Origin: Motacilla alba alba
Lineage: Eukaryota > Chordata > Aves > Passeriformes > Motacillidae
Direction: 5' to 3'
DNA: 64,000 bases
NCBI RefSeq assembly: GCF_015832195.1
Contig: NC_052018.1
Location: 54,745,666-54,809,665, forward strand
Shown here piece after piece: positions 1-13,542 of this stretch. Numbering within the stretch: the stretch's first letter is position 1; the number at the start of each line of letters is the position of its first letter. The position numbers and the translations under genes are program-made. The notes beneath the pieces were generated by a model that worked only from the letters and a program-made list of their open reading frames with translations, searched no databases and was not told the origin of the DNA.

Positions 1-220
1 CACCGGGCCCGGTTGTCACCCGGCGCTTGGCCACGTTTTCCAGCAGCGTTTGTAAAGGCGGTTGTGTTATTTCTTGGTGCCACCAAGTGGCAGAATTTAA
101 TTATACCATTTTCGATTGTCGCTTCTGACCGGCGAAGAAACCGGAACAGGCATCTCGTTGCCAGTAGGAGAGCAAAAAGAAGCCCCCCAACAATCTAAGG
201 CAACAAGATTTTGGAAGTGA
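1..220. other. CpG-rich edge sequence, possibly the border of a CpG island
   Basis: The first 160 bases hold roughly a dozen CpG dinucleotides, whereas the following kilobases have only a few per kb. This looks like the border of a CpG island or promoter whose bulk lies left of the window. A near-CTCF sequence (CCACCAAGTGGCAG, 80-93) sits inside a short inverted repeat, CTTGGTG-C-CACCAAG. The open frame over 13-198 begins at TTG and resembles no protein I know, so no gene is called. Confidence 0.35.
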
Positions 221-3200
221 AAATGATAACGGGTGTTTTCTCTTTCAAATGGTAAATGATACAAGTACGGCAAAAGTTCACAACTGGTTCAAAACTTTAT
301 ATGTATGTAAATCCGTAAGGGTCTATTCAGTGTAATGCTAAAAACGGAGGAGAAATTTTAATTTTAAGACCATTAATTTTAAGACCATTTGCTGGCATAT
401 CTTGCTCAACAGGTGTGACTTGCAGAGCTGGAATCAATGATACTGGTAATGAACTCAGAGAATCAGTGGGTGGAAGGTGCAGTTTCCAGTAGGCTGAAGC
501 GACATTCTGTTATAGTTTAACGGGAGCAAAAATATTCACCTCTTCCCAGTACAATATAATAATGAAAATTTACAAATCAAAACAAAGATAATAAGTCTTA
601 AACCATACTAAACCGTGTCTGCAGTTTCATAAAGCACTGAGTACTTCCTGTAAGCATATGAACTTTACCAGGAGGTCACCATGGCAAGCAGCAGCATGAT
701 GAAACCATTTGAAACAAGTATTTTCCCAACTTTTTTCAGATTTCTTTTGAATTTTCCCATAAATAAAGGGAAAGTGGTACAGATCTCTCAGCGCTACATA
801 AAATAATCTCTGTGCTGATTTTCTGGACTGATTTTCCTTATGTTTTCCTCTACATCTATGGAGAAATAAATACAGATACGTTTCTGGAACATGAATTTGT
901 ATTTAGAACATTCTCCAGATGGAATTATGTATAGTATAAAATAGCTTTTTGCAATTAAAAAAAAAAAAAAGATTGCTTGTGTTTTAGTGCAAATGCACTG
1001 CATCCATCAAGCTAACTGCAAATGTTGGTGTCAAAATGTTAGTATCAGAGAAAGAATCTCCTAGTATAAATACTGCAGTGAAGTTTTTCTTCATTGGGAG
1101 TGCCTAAGCAACCTTTAGGAACAGGAGGGCTTCCATGCAGTCTGTTTCGAGAAAGAAAGAGCAATGCAGCTAGGTGATCAGCAGCTGCAGTAAGGGCTGG
1201 GAGTGTGGGTGCAAACAGGTAGTCTGTTCTCTAGTGGAGAAAAGCTTTTTGCTCATTTTGGAAGGCTCTGACTAATACAGTTTTCTCTCAAAAGCTATTA
1301 TTTATGTAAAAGCATTGGAAAACTGCACACTCAGTCCACCTGTTTATTCAGAGAGCTTGGGGGCAGCTCACTTGTTATAAAGGGCAGCTTGTTGTGAAAT
1401 GAAAGCTGAATATAGTGTAACTATTTTCCTGTTTACAAACATGACAATAAAATGTATCACCATATAAACCTGCACATAAGTACCACGTAAGGACAGGTCA
1501 CTGCTGTGAGCAGCTCAAGCACTCGCCTGTAGCTCCTGATGCTACTCAACATTTCAGGCTCAGAGTGGGATGCCTGTGGCTAATGGCACAGTCACCCCCT
1601 CCTCTTCAAAGGTCAGCAGCAAGCACTTCTGCCTTCCTCTACCTCTCTAGGCTGTATTTCTTCTCCCGTTCCTGAAACACTACTGAAATGTGTTCCCAGT
1701 GGATACCCCAGCTGCCCTGCCTAGCTGGGGCACTGCACAGGCACCAGCAGTAACAGATCCCTGTGCCAGATACAGCCTGTATCCCATCGGAGATCAGTGG
1801 CAGCTGACACCTCTCAAACTGAAGGTTTGCACCAATGCCACCAGTTTTACAAGGTTAGGCTTGAAAAGCATTTAGATACCCACTACTAAAAGGTTAAACC
1901 ATATGGCTATTAGGAAAACACACTAAAGACATAATTTTGAGGGCAAAAATTTTAATTTAAATAAGGGCCTATTAACATTAGGAGCTATTCATTATCTTTT
2001 CTGGGAATTTCATCAAGAGTTGAAATACTAACCCTGTATTTACCCACTCAGTCTAACATTAGATATTGTTTCAGTAAGTTGATGGTAGAAACAAGCCTTC
2101 CCAGCTCTGCAACCACGGCAGTGAGACACAACAGATGGAGAAGGTGTCATCTCTTGTCTGTTATGCCTCTGTTACTTCAGTGGGGGCACAAGAAATGAAC
2201 CAGCTCCCCTCTCTAGAGTGCAGAGGGGCTAAAAAGGATCTGAAATAAGATGAAAATGAAACTGTGAAAGCCTCAGTAACCTTCAGGGAACTAATCTATT
2301 TTGTATTTTATCCATTCTAGATTAAAAGGCCCGTTGTGATTACATAGCAACCTCAAACATTTCCCAAGCAGGTATCCTCCTACCCTCTTCCTCATACACC
2401 CATAATATGCCCTCAGAAATGGTGGGAGATGATCCTGAGGAAAATTTTCTAGGGAAGTGCAAGATATCCAAATAAATTTCTGTTAACCTGACAGCTTCTT
2501 CCAATTAGTCTTTCTTATTTAAGCACATGCCCTCTCAGCTACCGCAGACACATTCAATTAAGATGAAGAAAAAAGTGCAGTAGACAAGCTTGACATTAAT
2601 ATAAATAAATGAGTGTCTTTTCTTCATGCACAAAGAGATCACAGTTCAGCCTTCAGTTGTGCTATCAGCTCAAGGGGATTTAAATACAGCTAAACTGCAT
2701 CACTACAATCTCTCTTTGCAGTAACTAGAAGAAAGGTGACATTAACAAAAAAGCCAAAATGTCTTGTACGTCATGTACCTTTACATGGATCTTTGGATAA
2801 TAAAATTAAGAGTGATTTCAGTGTCTTCTAATGGCAATGATTTTTTAAATAATGTAAAAAGTAACAGGTAATTTGATAACAAGTATGGATTCCCTTCTTG
2901 CTCAGAGAAACACAAATCTGTCATGAGCTTGGTCTTTTGCAAGGTCAGAGAGGTGCAGTGTGTTCTCCTTCCTGACAAAAAAGCACTGTGCACCATCAGT
3001 CAGGCTGTGTGTAAAACAACAAAACCAGTTTTATACATAAAATTCTATTAAGATACATTCTTCTCAGCCATCTACTATGAGCACCTCTGCCATTTATTTC
3101 TCTCCATGCCAACCTCTCACTCTGTTCCATCGTATCAACTAGTTTTTCTTTCAGGTGGCCCAAGAGACAATGTACTCAAGCTGAACCTGCAGCAGTTTGT

Positions 3201-6200
3201 CCTCAAATAATATTTAAGAAACCACCACCTCAATTTCTCATCTGTGAAAGGGTTTCTCTCACTAGCAGCTTTTCTAGTCTTTTCTTTGCTGAAATGATGG
3301 GATAAAAACATGCAAATTTTTCTCTCACAGGCTTCGGCTATGACGTCTGACATATGAGAGGCTATTAGAGTAGACTATCTTTGCAAATATTACAATGGTT
3401 TGTCTGTTGAAAAACATGGATTTCCTAATTTAAAGTAGTGCTGCTCAGTGTGAAGCATTTGCTTCATGTCAAAATCCTTGGCTGAATAGCCCAGAGTTCA
3501 GCTGAGGGGCCAACCCCATGAGAACAGTAATTATAACCATTTCCAAGAAGGCTAATTATGGTCCCTATTAATCAAGATCTAATCAGTGAGACATGTTCAT
3601 AGGTGTTCCTCAAGGATGAGACATGTAACATGAAACATTTTAAAGGTTTCAACAGGCATCTGCTAGATCCTTAGAAGTGTGGTTGTTCAGACCTCTGTTG
3701 AGGAAAGTATTTTTACCTGATAATTAAGAATATTAAAAGCTGGCCATGTACTTCCATGCTTCACCATACCTGAAAAAGACAGGAAAATATTTCCTTTACA
3801 CAAGCAAGAAAAGGCCTCCAACTTTCTGTCCATCTTACAATGTACCAAAGCCTGGAAAAAATTGAAGACATATGCAAGAAGCATTATGAGACTTATAAAC
3901 ATAGGAGCCAAAGTCAGTTAGTTGAGAGTGCCCAAAAAAGTAATTTTAATAATTCCAGAGCAAAAAATGTGTGTTCTGATTTAAGTCAAGCGTTGACCTG
4001 CTTTTACAAATGCATCAGCTATGCTTTTTGCCTTATGCTTACTTAGCTAATTATATCAAAATCTATTTCTGCATGCATAAGGAAATGGACTGTGGACTGC
4101 TGAGTGCCTCAATAACACAGAAGGCATGTGTTAAATCCTCTTCTGTTTGTCCACAATAATAAAAGAAAACATCTTGAAAATGGCAAAGCCAAAAAAAAAT
4201 TATTGGAGCAAGAGAAAAGTTCCAGAAAACCAAGGACACAGAAAGGCTTACAAGCTACCATGGCTTGAAATACACTAACTTGTGGTTTGGAAGAATTCCC
4301 ACCACACTGAAAAAGAAAAATACATGTGAGAAACAACTGCTTGGATGCTTGAGAGCAGAGAAGGGAGAACTGCATTCATGCCTGAAAAGAATGTTTTGAG
4401 TAATTTGCTCTGATGTCAGCAAATTGGGAATTCAGCCAAGAACCTTTGTTTGATCTCACTGCTAAGCACACAGATAATCTGATTATCACCAGGGTTGTGT
4501 CTTAAAAGGTCTCAAGCACACTTTGAGCATTAGTGGTGCCTGAAACAGCACTCCCTATAGGAACACCAGTGGTCCCTGCAACAACCAGGCCAGAAGATGG
4601 ATAGCTAGAGCTAAGCACACCTCCCTGCTTTATCAAACTTCCATTATCTGGTGCCTCTCTTCACTCTGAGATGCCTCTGAATTTCAGGGATAAACTACTT
4701 TGACTACTTTGAAAGCTTCCTTAAAAAAACAAAGTTAAACACCACACCAACAACCACAACTACCATCTCTTGATACCCTGGTATCCAGTAATCTGGTTTT
4801 GTTCAGAAGTTTAGTACAGACCAACTGTATTTGGACTTCTTAAAAGGAGAGATCATGCTAAAATCCAAGAAAATTTGCTAGATTATCATCGCAACATTTT
4901 TCTCTCTAGGTAAACTTAGTCTGAAGTGCATCAAGGGAGGCGTGGTTTTAAGACAGAGTAAATACATTAACAATTTGGATTCTTTTCTTGGGAAGAAACT
5001 GTTGAGCATCTCTTGGTTTGTGCAATGTTTGCTTTAAAACTTAAGGTTTATTCAAAACCATCACACTGTGGATGTAATTCACCTCTTGACAGAAAAGCCA
5101 CTGCCTTAGGTGATTTCAGCTAACCCATTTCATGGCTGAAGCACACACAGTTAGATATTACAGCTCAGCTGATATTGTGGAAGCAATTTTAACTCAGATG
5201 TTAATGCCTCTGAGAAAGCACTTGCCTCCTGCAATGGCTCAGACCCACTGATATCTGCAAAGATGGACCTCAGCACAGTCTGAGCTGCCCAGTCTGAGCT
5301 GTGGTGCAGGTCCTCGTAGAGCAGAAGGCTACAAATCACTGCAGATCTAATTCAAAGCATAATGCAAACCTCTGGAAAGGAAAATAGTCAGGGTGTCTTC
5401 TTGGGAAGCTGCATGATTTCTAGTCGAATCACAGCCTGAACATTTTAACTACCACAAATATCTCCTTGAAAATCTGAGCTTAGGAGGGTTTGGTCTGAGC
5501 ATTTACAACCTGGAGTTGGTTTCATGTGTGGATCAGGGCTGAAAGTGGGGAGACGTGTCACATTGCCTCACCTGCCATGCAGGGTTTTTAGTAGGGTAAT
5601 AATTGGAGGAGTTAAAACTTTTTTGGGTGGTTGTGCCTGCCTTCCCACCATGGCCATCATGTTCACCACCATATGGACCCACAACTTGAGGTTGCCCTGG
5701 GACCATTTTAGGCAGTTTTAAAAATAGCTTGGAGAATATAAATTCTCTTGTATGTCTTTTTCTCTGGCTGAGCTCCTGTCCTGACACCTGCCAGCACAGA
5801 GGTGGCTTAAATTGCATTTTTCCTCAGGTCATTTAAATAATTTAGAAATGCTGAGCAGAGGGAGTGAATACTTTGTATTTCAGAGGTCTGTCAAAGGTCC
5901 CTGAGAGAGAATTAAGGGATACTTCTTGCAGTCAAGTAGAGATGGCATTATCTTTTCTCAAAACTCAGAAGAGGTAGCACTTGAGACCAAATGTTCCAGT
6001 AACAAAATATTTAAAATAACTTCATGCTTCACTGAAAATGTATTTCCCGTTTTCCACAAGCACAAAAAGAAAGACCATGCATTCTTGATCTTGTATAACA
6101 AAATGTTTTTCTGCATTTCTTCATCCATACCATTCACATATGAGACACTCCATGCCATAGAGGTTTCCATAGCAACAGAACAGAATCTTTAACAATAGTA

Positions 6201-9200
6201 GCTGTTCTTTCCCCAGGTACAATTATCTGCTGGTCATAGCTTAGCCTCTGAAATTAAGCTTCTTGTCTTTATGGAGCTGCACATCTAGAGTGAGCAACTA
6301 TTTTCCACTCAGCTTGCATGAGTGATGCCTTAACTCCAATTAGCTCATTTAGAAATAGTACAGGAATTTTAGCAGCAGAGAATATATTACTGTGTCTGAG
6401 TTCTTCAGAAGCTTTGAAGCTTGTATCCACATCTTCCTTTCCTACTCTCAGGAATTTATTACTTTTGTCACAGGAAACAGGGAGAAGGCAGAAGCATGTA
6501 GAGAGTCTTTCCAGAATCATACAAAAGGGATGTGGCAGAGCAGACACTGAGATGAAGGTTTACATTTACAGGCTTCTGCCCTGTCTGGCACACCATCTTG
6601 TGGAGCACCAATGAGATGCAAATGATTGTTTCTGTTCAGTTTAATCTCTCATCCAAACTATGTTAAAATTAAAATTAATTTTGTTTCCTCCTCCTTCATC
6701 TGATGGCTACTTGGGTATTTTTTCTGAAGGTGAAACCTTTCCTTGTATCCATCGTAAAGAATCAGTGTAACTCTATCCTCACTTCCATTAGCACCTCAGC
6801 TGGTTTCTGGGTCCTTTGACTTTGTACTTTCTTGGACTCACTTCTTCACCCAGCACTCTGCAGGAAGGACAGTGCTGACCATGCTGTGTGTGATCAATGT
6901 CCATCTTCCAAAGTCCTTTCCAAGCAGCTACTTTGGCCTAGGATTCCACTCATCAATAAAGCATCTTTTCTATCTTTTGTCTCAAACTATTCTTTTGTCC
7001 TGATTCATGTTGCATTTATTCAGGATATAGAGCATTTCATGTTGCATTTCTTTAATGCAGTGTACAATTATGCTACTGAAATAGTAAAAAAGGCATAAAA
7101 GATACAGATATCATTCTTGTTTTGGAAAATGAATGCAAAAAGACAGATGGCTGCTGTTTTTCCAAGGCCCAGAAGGAGTGCAGACAGGCTCCACAATCTG
7201 GCACACATCAAGCAGAGCTGGTCCAAGAGGAGGGAGATCTTCCTCCCTCCAGAGAGCTGTGGCACTCTGTTTCTCCAGTAGACTATCCTAAAGAAGGCAT
7301 TGCTAAGACCTACTCAGCCTGACCCAGATAATTTAAACCAACACTTTTTCCCACTCTTAACTGCCTCCTCTGCTTAAAAGTACTTAGTCCAAAGCTGCTG
7401 AGGTAACATTGAGAGAAGGAGGTTTCAAAGCAACCCACTCTGTGCCAACGCCCTGCAACATATTGGATCTCTGAGCTGTCCAGGTTAGAGTTTCCCAGTC
7501 TCAGTCCAGTGGCTGAGCTGCAGCCTTCGTTTTCTGGGAAACCACAGCAAAATCAACCACAGACCCAGGAGGGACGTGATGAATCTGAAAGTATATTGAT
7601 TTTATTTTATGGGCTATCGCAGCAGATGCTTTCAAGTTAACGTTTTCACCACAAATATTCATTTCAATGTAACTCAGTTGCTCTTTGGTAATTCAAAAGA
7701 TGATCAGTCATTCGACAGGACAAGGCACTGAGGCAGCGAGTAAATAAAGGAGACAGGCTCTGCTGCTGCCACGTTACCTCTGTTTTGTCACACTGCATGT
7801 GTCACCAGGGAGTGAGGATTACTTTAATTACCAACTGCTTTAATGTCAAATAGTTATTGTGGAAAATAGCGGGTCATGTTAATTTATTTTGTCAGCATGA
7901 CAAGGGGATCACTTTTAATACTTGGTAGTGGCTTGGGGAGGCTGATGGAGAGGGAGGCAGGAGTGGAAGGAAAGCATATCCACACATTTCAGTTTCAGAG
8001 GGGTTGTTGTCATTCAAAAGAAAGTATGAGATGGCTTTCAAATTGCTGGGTCCTCTTGATTAGTCTATCAGAATTTCTACACTGTTAATAAGCTGCCCTG
8101 AAATGTTCACTATCTTACATTTAAGCAGCTATAACTGATGCAGCTGGCAGGAAAAGTTTATTCCTTTAACTTGTGTTTTTCCAAAAACTACAGTAAACTT
8201 TCAAATATCTCGGATAAATTAATATGGAAAGCAAATGCTCTCCTAGCCCAGTCCCTTGGAAATACCATGGAGAGGTGTAATTCAACATATTTAGTGATTA
8301 AAGTATTTTTGAAACTTCTGAGTTTGATACCCCTTGTTGACAAGATATTGAGGTTAGATGTGTTTAAAAGGGGAGAGTCAGCACTGTGATACTATGCTGT
8401 GTTGTGTGCCTCTCTGCCCCTCCACCCCAGTGTCTCTCTTTAACAGCCAAGGGAAGGTGTAAATTCAGGTAGTTTTATGTACTTTTGCTTTGCCTGTGAA
8501 ACTTCCTGGCTTCTTTCTGGTCCTTGCTGTCAAAGCTAAACACTAGTTGCTCCATCTCCACCATACAGAAAAACAAATTAAAACTCAGTTTTGACTTATT
8601 TGTTGGTTTGGTTGTTTTGTGTGTTTTTTTTAAACTCAGATGATCTCAGCAATCCAATTTCCAGTTCAGACTCATAGAGAGCTGATTCAGCCCAAGCGAG
8701 GAAACTCTGAATAAATGATTAGGTCACAGATTTCTTAACTGTGCTTCTATGATATACAGAGAGCTGTATAATGGCCTATAAATTGCAAACTGATATCTCA
8801 TGAGATTACAGAGAATTCAATGCCTTTCTTGATTCATACAAGAGCATTTTTCAGGCTAAAAAAATCTCAAACAAGAGATGTTGCTAATTAGGATTTTTCT
8901 TATCTTTGTACCTTAAAGAAATAAGGAAAGTCCAAAGTTCACCCCCTTTAACTCCTCTGAGTTAATGGATACTTACAACTAAATCAAATATACACTGAAA
9001 CTGCTGGAGAAGGGGGGAAGGTCAGACAGTAATGCTCTCTCTATCTTTTTTATTCCTAACTGGAAATGAGAATACATGAGGGCACACGTTCATAGCTGTT
9101 CAGGACATGGTTGTCACAATCTCTTGTTAAAGCTTGAAAAGTTTTTGGTCTTTTTGGAACTTTCACAGCACCAGAAGGCCCTGGCAATCCCAATGCAAAG

Positions 9201-12200
9201 CACTACCCAACCCCTCCCAGGTCTCCTAAGAATCCAATGCCTTCAAGTAAATTATATCAGCAATGTGCATTGCTGCCTTCTTAGCCCTCAGCAGGTATTT
9301 TCGCTTCAGTGCTTCAGCAAGGCACAGTTCCCAGTCTCAGGCTCTCTCAGTCTCCTGTCTCCCGGGCTGGATTTTCCAGGCACTTCACAGGCTGGTACTA
9401 TGGTAGCATGGCAAAGACTAGGCAGGGGCTACTGGCTTTAGAGATCCAGGCCCACTGGTGCTCAGTGTGCTCCTGAAAAGGAGGTGCAGTGCTGGTGTGC
9501 TGATCTGGCCCACACACCCAGTCCCTGTCAGCTGGCTCTGTTTCTGATGTGGCTTTACAGCATATTTCTAACCCATCCACCTTTCTTAAAGGCCTCCAAA
9601 TTTTGTAATTTCTCAAAAACTGCTATGACAACTACTTCGACTCCAAAGTCATAAAAAGGTTTCTTGATTGGCTGGTTTTTTTCTTTCCTCAACTGTCACT
9701 GTAAGGGCAATGAATTTGTTTGCTTTCTGTAGAATTTTTTGGTTTTGCAAAGGAGAAATAAAAAAAAAATCAAAAGTATTTCAGAAAAAATAACAAAATG
9801 CATTTCAGAAAACACATTTACATTTTGAGGCACACTTTGCAGAGTAAGTGCTCCCCTGAGACTTCAAAATCAGAGGCAACGTAAGTTTGATAATAACAAA
9901 CTACACAAGTGCAAGCCACAAATATGCTTAACATTTTCTGTGTCATTTCTGAGACAGCTTTGAAGGCTAGCTATACTTTTATTTGGATTCCTCAAAATAG
10001 CCTCAGGCAGCCATAAATGTAAATTGAACGCTGTCTTCCAAGAAAACTAGTTGGAATCAGTAACTTAAACTATTGCTCTTGCTTCAAGCAAGGGCGGACT
10101 ACAAGGAGATGTTGTGCCACATCAGTTGTCTTCGTTCTCTACACCTATTGTCTTCTGAAGATTTTTCAAGATTATATTAACCAGAAATACATCCTTGGAA
10201 AGCATTTATCTTTTAATAAGAACTCTAATGTCTGAGTTATGTTTGTTTTCCCTTTTTTTTTAAGTTCCAAGTATCCAGATGCTTTTGTATATGAGAGTCC
10301 TAGAAAAAAATTTAATTTCAAGAATGCCTTTTATGCTCTGACTGCCAGATACCACAGAGAAAACTGGATTACAAACAGACTAAGCAGCTGTGTATATTTA
10401 ATCCCAGAGCAGCTTTTTTCTTAGCTCTGAGATTTATGCTAATTTAATAATTTATTTTTCAAAAAATGTTTAGGAGGTTGACATCTTAGGTTTGCCGAGT
10501 TGCTGTGGTTGCACTTTGATATCTTGAAAACAAGTCTTGAAAAGAAGAAAAATAGTTTAAGACAGAGTTGTGCTGTGACTCTACCTGGCATTGCTCCACT
10601 AAGGATAAGTTAAGGGGGCTGGGCCAATCTCTTAGACTCTTTAATGGCTACAGGAGATTCTCTGCCCCCTCACAGGACTGAGCTTTGATTCAAATTTAGG
10701 GACCATCATTAGGGATTGTACATTCAAACATGCATTTCCTCCTCCTTGTTGAATCAACACACAAGACTACACACACATGTCTGCTTCACAATAGTTTTTG
10801 TAATAAAGAGTACAGCCTGAGAGGCCCTCTGTGGAAAAGCTCTCTTCCAGATATTGGCACTATCATTCCCTGGATCCAAGAACAGGTTTTGCATTATTCC
10901 AGGACTTCATTTGATTACATATCACATGGTAAATTTCCCAAATCAACTCGAAACTAAGATGTCAACATACTGATGTTGCTCTGAGAATTTATTTAAAGCA
11001 TAAGAGCAATTATTACAGCTTTCTAAATTTATTTAGACATTATGACCTGTTTGCCCAGAAGTACTAAAAGAAAATTTGCAATATAATCATTGCAAGAAAA
11101 TTATAAGAGCATTTAATCCTCTTAGTATTTTCTATACTACTTAATGATGACAAATCACATATCCCCTTGAAGTCACCATGCCCAACAGCGTGCCTGGAAG
11201 ACATACCATGCACTCTTACACATGACAGAACTTGGCAAGTCAGAGCAGAAACGCACTGGAAATACACAGCAGTTTTTTTCAGGGACAGAGCCCTAAATTC
11301 TCTGTGGAAAAAGTTATTCTCACCAGTTCATGTATCTGTTGCTATTTTTGGCACTTAGCAGTGACAGCAGCAGAATAAATTCCCCTTCCTCAGTTTTCAG
11401 ACCACAGTGTGACACTCATCTCCTCACTAATCCTGATGGATTTGTAAGGTCACTTGGACTCCCCTTGGGGTCTGATCCTTCTGAACAGGAGTTTTTGAAA
11501 GAGAGCAGAGTTATTGCTCCTGTATTGCCCCACATACACCTTGTGCCATGCAGCATCTCTGGCTCACCAAGAGACCAGAGACTGCAGAGATGAGCTGTCC
11601 CATTTTTGGGGCAGTAAACACATCAAGATATCCTACCCCCACACACAGAGCACAGCTGTCTGAGCTGCTGAGAGCTGCTGGGTGAGCTAATGTGAATCAA
11701 ATGGGTAAATTAGGAGCAGCTTTTTCTCCAGGCAATTGAGATACCAAGAAGGAGAGAGCCGAGGAAGGGGACTTGTGAGAATCCCCAGGACTGCTGCTGC
11801 CATTGAAGTGGCAAGGGTTCATTTGCATGGAGCTGTGCTGGCTATGTTGACTTTTGCTTTCAGTTTTCAGCTTGAGCCTGGAAACAGCCAAGGAAAATAT
11901 CATCTCAGGGATCTCCCCGTGAGATGAACAAGTATGAAGTTAGGGCAAAGTGAAAGAAAAACTTTGCCATAAGAGTCAGGGATTCAGAGCAGGGTCAAGC
12001 ATGGGCAGTGGAGGACCTTCTCTCTGCATCCAGCTTCTGGGCACTTCCTTCTCAGGCTGAAAGTATTTCCTCTGCCTGCTCTCAAAGGCTGATTTTCCAG
12101 ACCCTATAGGACATTTCCCCTGTACACTGTCATATTAAGATGCAGACTGGGTGGGCATGGGCACAAAGAGGGGCACACAAAGCAAGCAAGGTCTTGGGCA

Positions 12201-12700
12201 ATAATGAGTGAGATGGAATTAATGGTTGGTAGTCTTGTTTCCTGCACAAAAAAAAAAAAAAACAAAAAACCCTCCTTGCTTCAGTTCTGTATTTCTCAGT
12301 ACATATAGGAGGATAAGTAAGAATATTCAAGACCACTTTGAGTTTCGGTAGATACCTAAAACACATTCAGAGACAGCATAAACATACTGCACTATTGTGA
12401 TCTAGAGATGAAATATTGTGTTGCATTCCCAGGTTGTAACTTGTTAAGGAACCTCCATGATTGTATTTCATCATTTTGTTAAGTTGGAATTTCACATAAT
12501 TATGCTGCCTTCTTCTTAGCCTACCTTTCTATTACTGATGTAAATCCACCAAAAATAACTAGAAGCTGGAGCAACATTTAATAAGCAATTATTGCTGCTG
12601 ATAAAGACATAATAAACTTCTCAACAGCAATAAAAATAGTTTCAGAGTTCATACAAGGCATGTGATTCATAGTTCATGTCAAGATGTGATTTCAAAGACC
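221..12700. other. Intergenic, no supported gene
   Basis: This is AT-rich sequence with stop codons in all frames and only short spurious open frames, the longest being 121 codons near 9076-9441 with no recognisable motif. It contains poly(A) runs near 957-970 and 12248-12262 and a 15-bp tandem duplication at 358-387. I see no CR1, LTR, tRNA or exon pattern. The human synteny around SMLR1 would place TMEM200A further to the left, but nothing here resembles it. Confidence 0.6.
358..387. repeat. 15-bp tandem duplication (2 copies)
   Basis: The unit TTAATTTTAAGACCA occurs twice head to tail without mismatch. It looks like a recent local duplication in intergenic DNA. Confidence 0.8.
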
Positions 12701-13323
12701 AACCTTCTGTGTCATCTGACAATTCTTAGATCAGAGGCTAGAGGAAGGAGCTTCTCCTTTGAATTAGGATACCACATAGCTGTGGGCAGAGCTCCCCTTA
12801 GGAAGCTCACACTGTAGTTGCAGACGTTTTAATAGAGCAGATCTCTGTGGGTCTACAATTTATTAAGGGATGATGAGCTTCAGCTTTCACTGCAGTCATG
12901 AAAAAAATCAAAGGGATTATTCACTGATTCAGGAAGCATCTGTCTAACAGCAACTTATTAAGCAAAATAAATCTCTTTTTTTAAGTCAAACTCTAGTCCT
13001 CGACTGCTTAATTGTCTGTGAATAACCTTGCTCGCTCTTCAGGAGATATATCAGAAGAATGAGATATGCTAATAGTGTAATTGCTAACACCTGTCTGAGG
13101 CAAAGGATATTATTTAAACACAGAAATACTATGGATTTTTTTACATGTAAAAAATGGAAAGGTGATAGAGGGGAGAGAGGTTCTGCAGCAGTTACGTCAT
13201 TGCCAAAGAGTGTTGTGTTTCCCTTTAAACATTCACCAGAGGGTGAGGGTAACTCAGCAGGGTCTTGTTAATAGAGCCCTTGGGGCAGATTAGAGTGAAA
13301 CGACTCTAAATGATCTGTGGGTC

Positions 13324-13343
13324 AAAAAAAAAAAAAAAAAAAA
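13324..13343. repeat. Poly(A) run, 20 bases
   Basis: An uninterrupted run of 20 A. No retrotransposon or retrocopy is visible directly upstream, so it is called a simple repeat. Confidence 0.9.
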
Positions 13344-13477
13344 GGTAAGGCTTATTTTAGAACAATTTGGTTGCAATGGAAAGCAAATATGTAACCATTT
13401 GGGTTATTATTATGTATAGCAATATTGCAGTATGAAAGCATAAAAATATCCCTTAAGAAAATGTGTAAAGGGAAAGT

Positions 13478-13542
13478 AAGAAAGAAGGAAGGAAAGAAGG
13501 AAAGAAGGAAAGAAAGAAGGAAAGAAGGAAAGAAAGAAAGAA
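13478..13542. repeat. Polypurine microsatellite (GAAA/GGAA)n
   Basis: About 65 bases of uninterrupted purine built from GAAA and GGAA units. It gives a spurious Lys/Arg/Glu-rich open frame on the plus strand and a Phe/Leu/Ser-rich one on the minus strand. It is likely polymorphic in length. Confidence 0.9.

Noticed and set aside
28..93. CTCF-like sequence CCACCAAGTGGCAG in the CpG-rich left edge
   Set aside because: It differs from the core consensus at an informative base, so it is mentioned only in passing.
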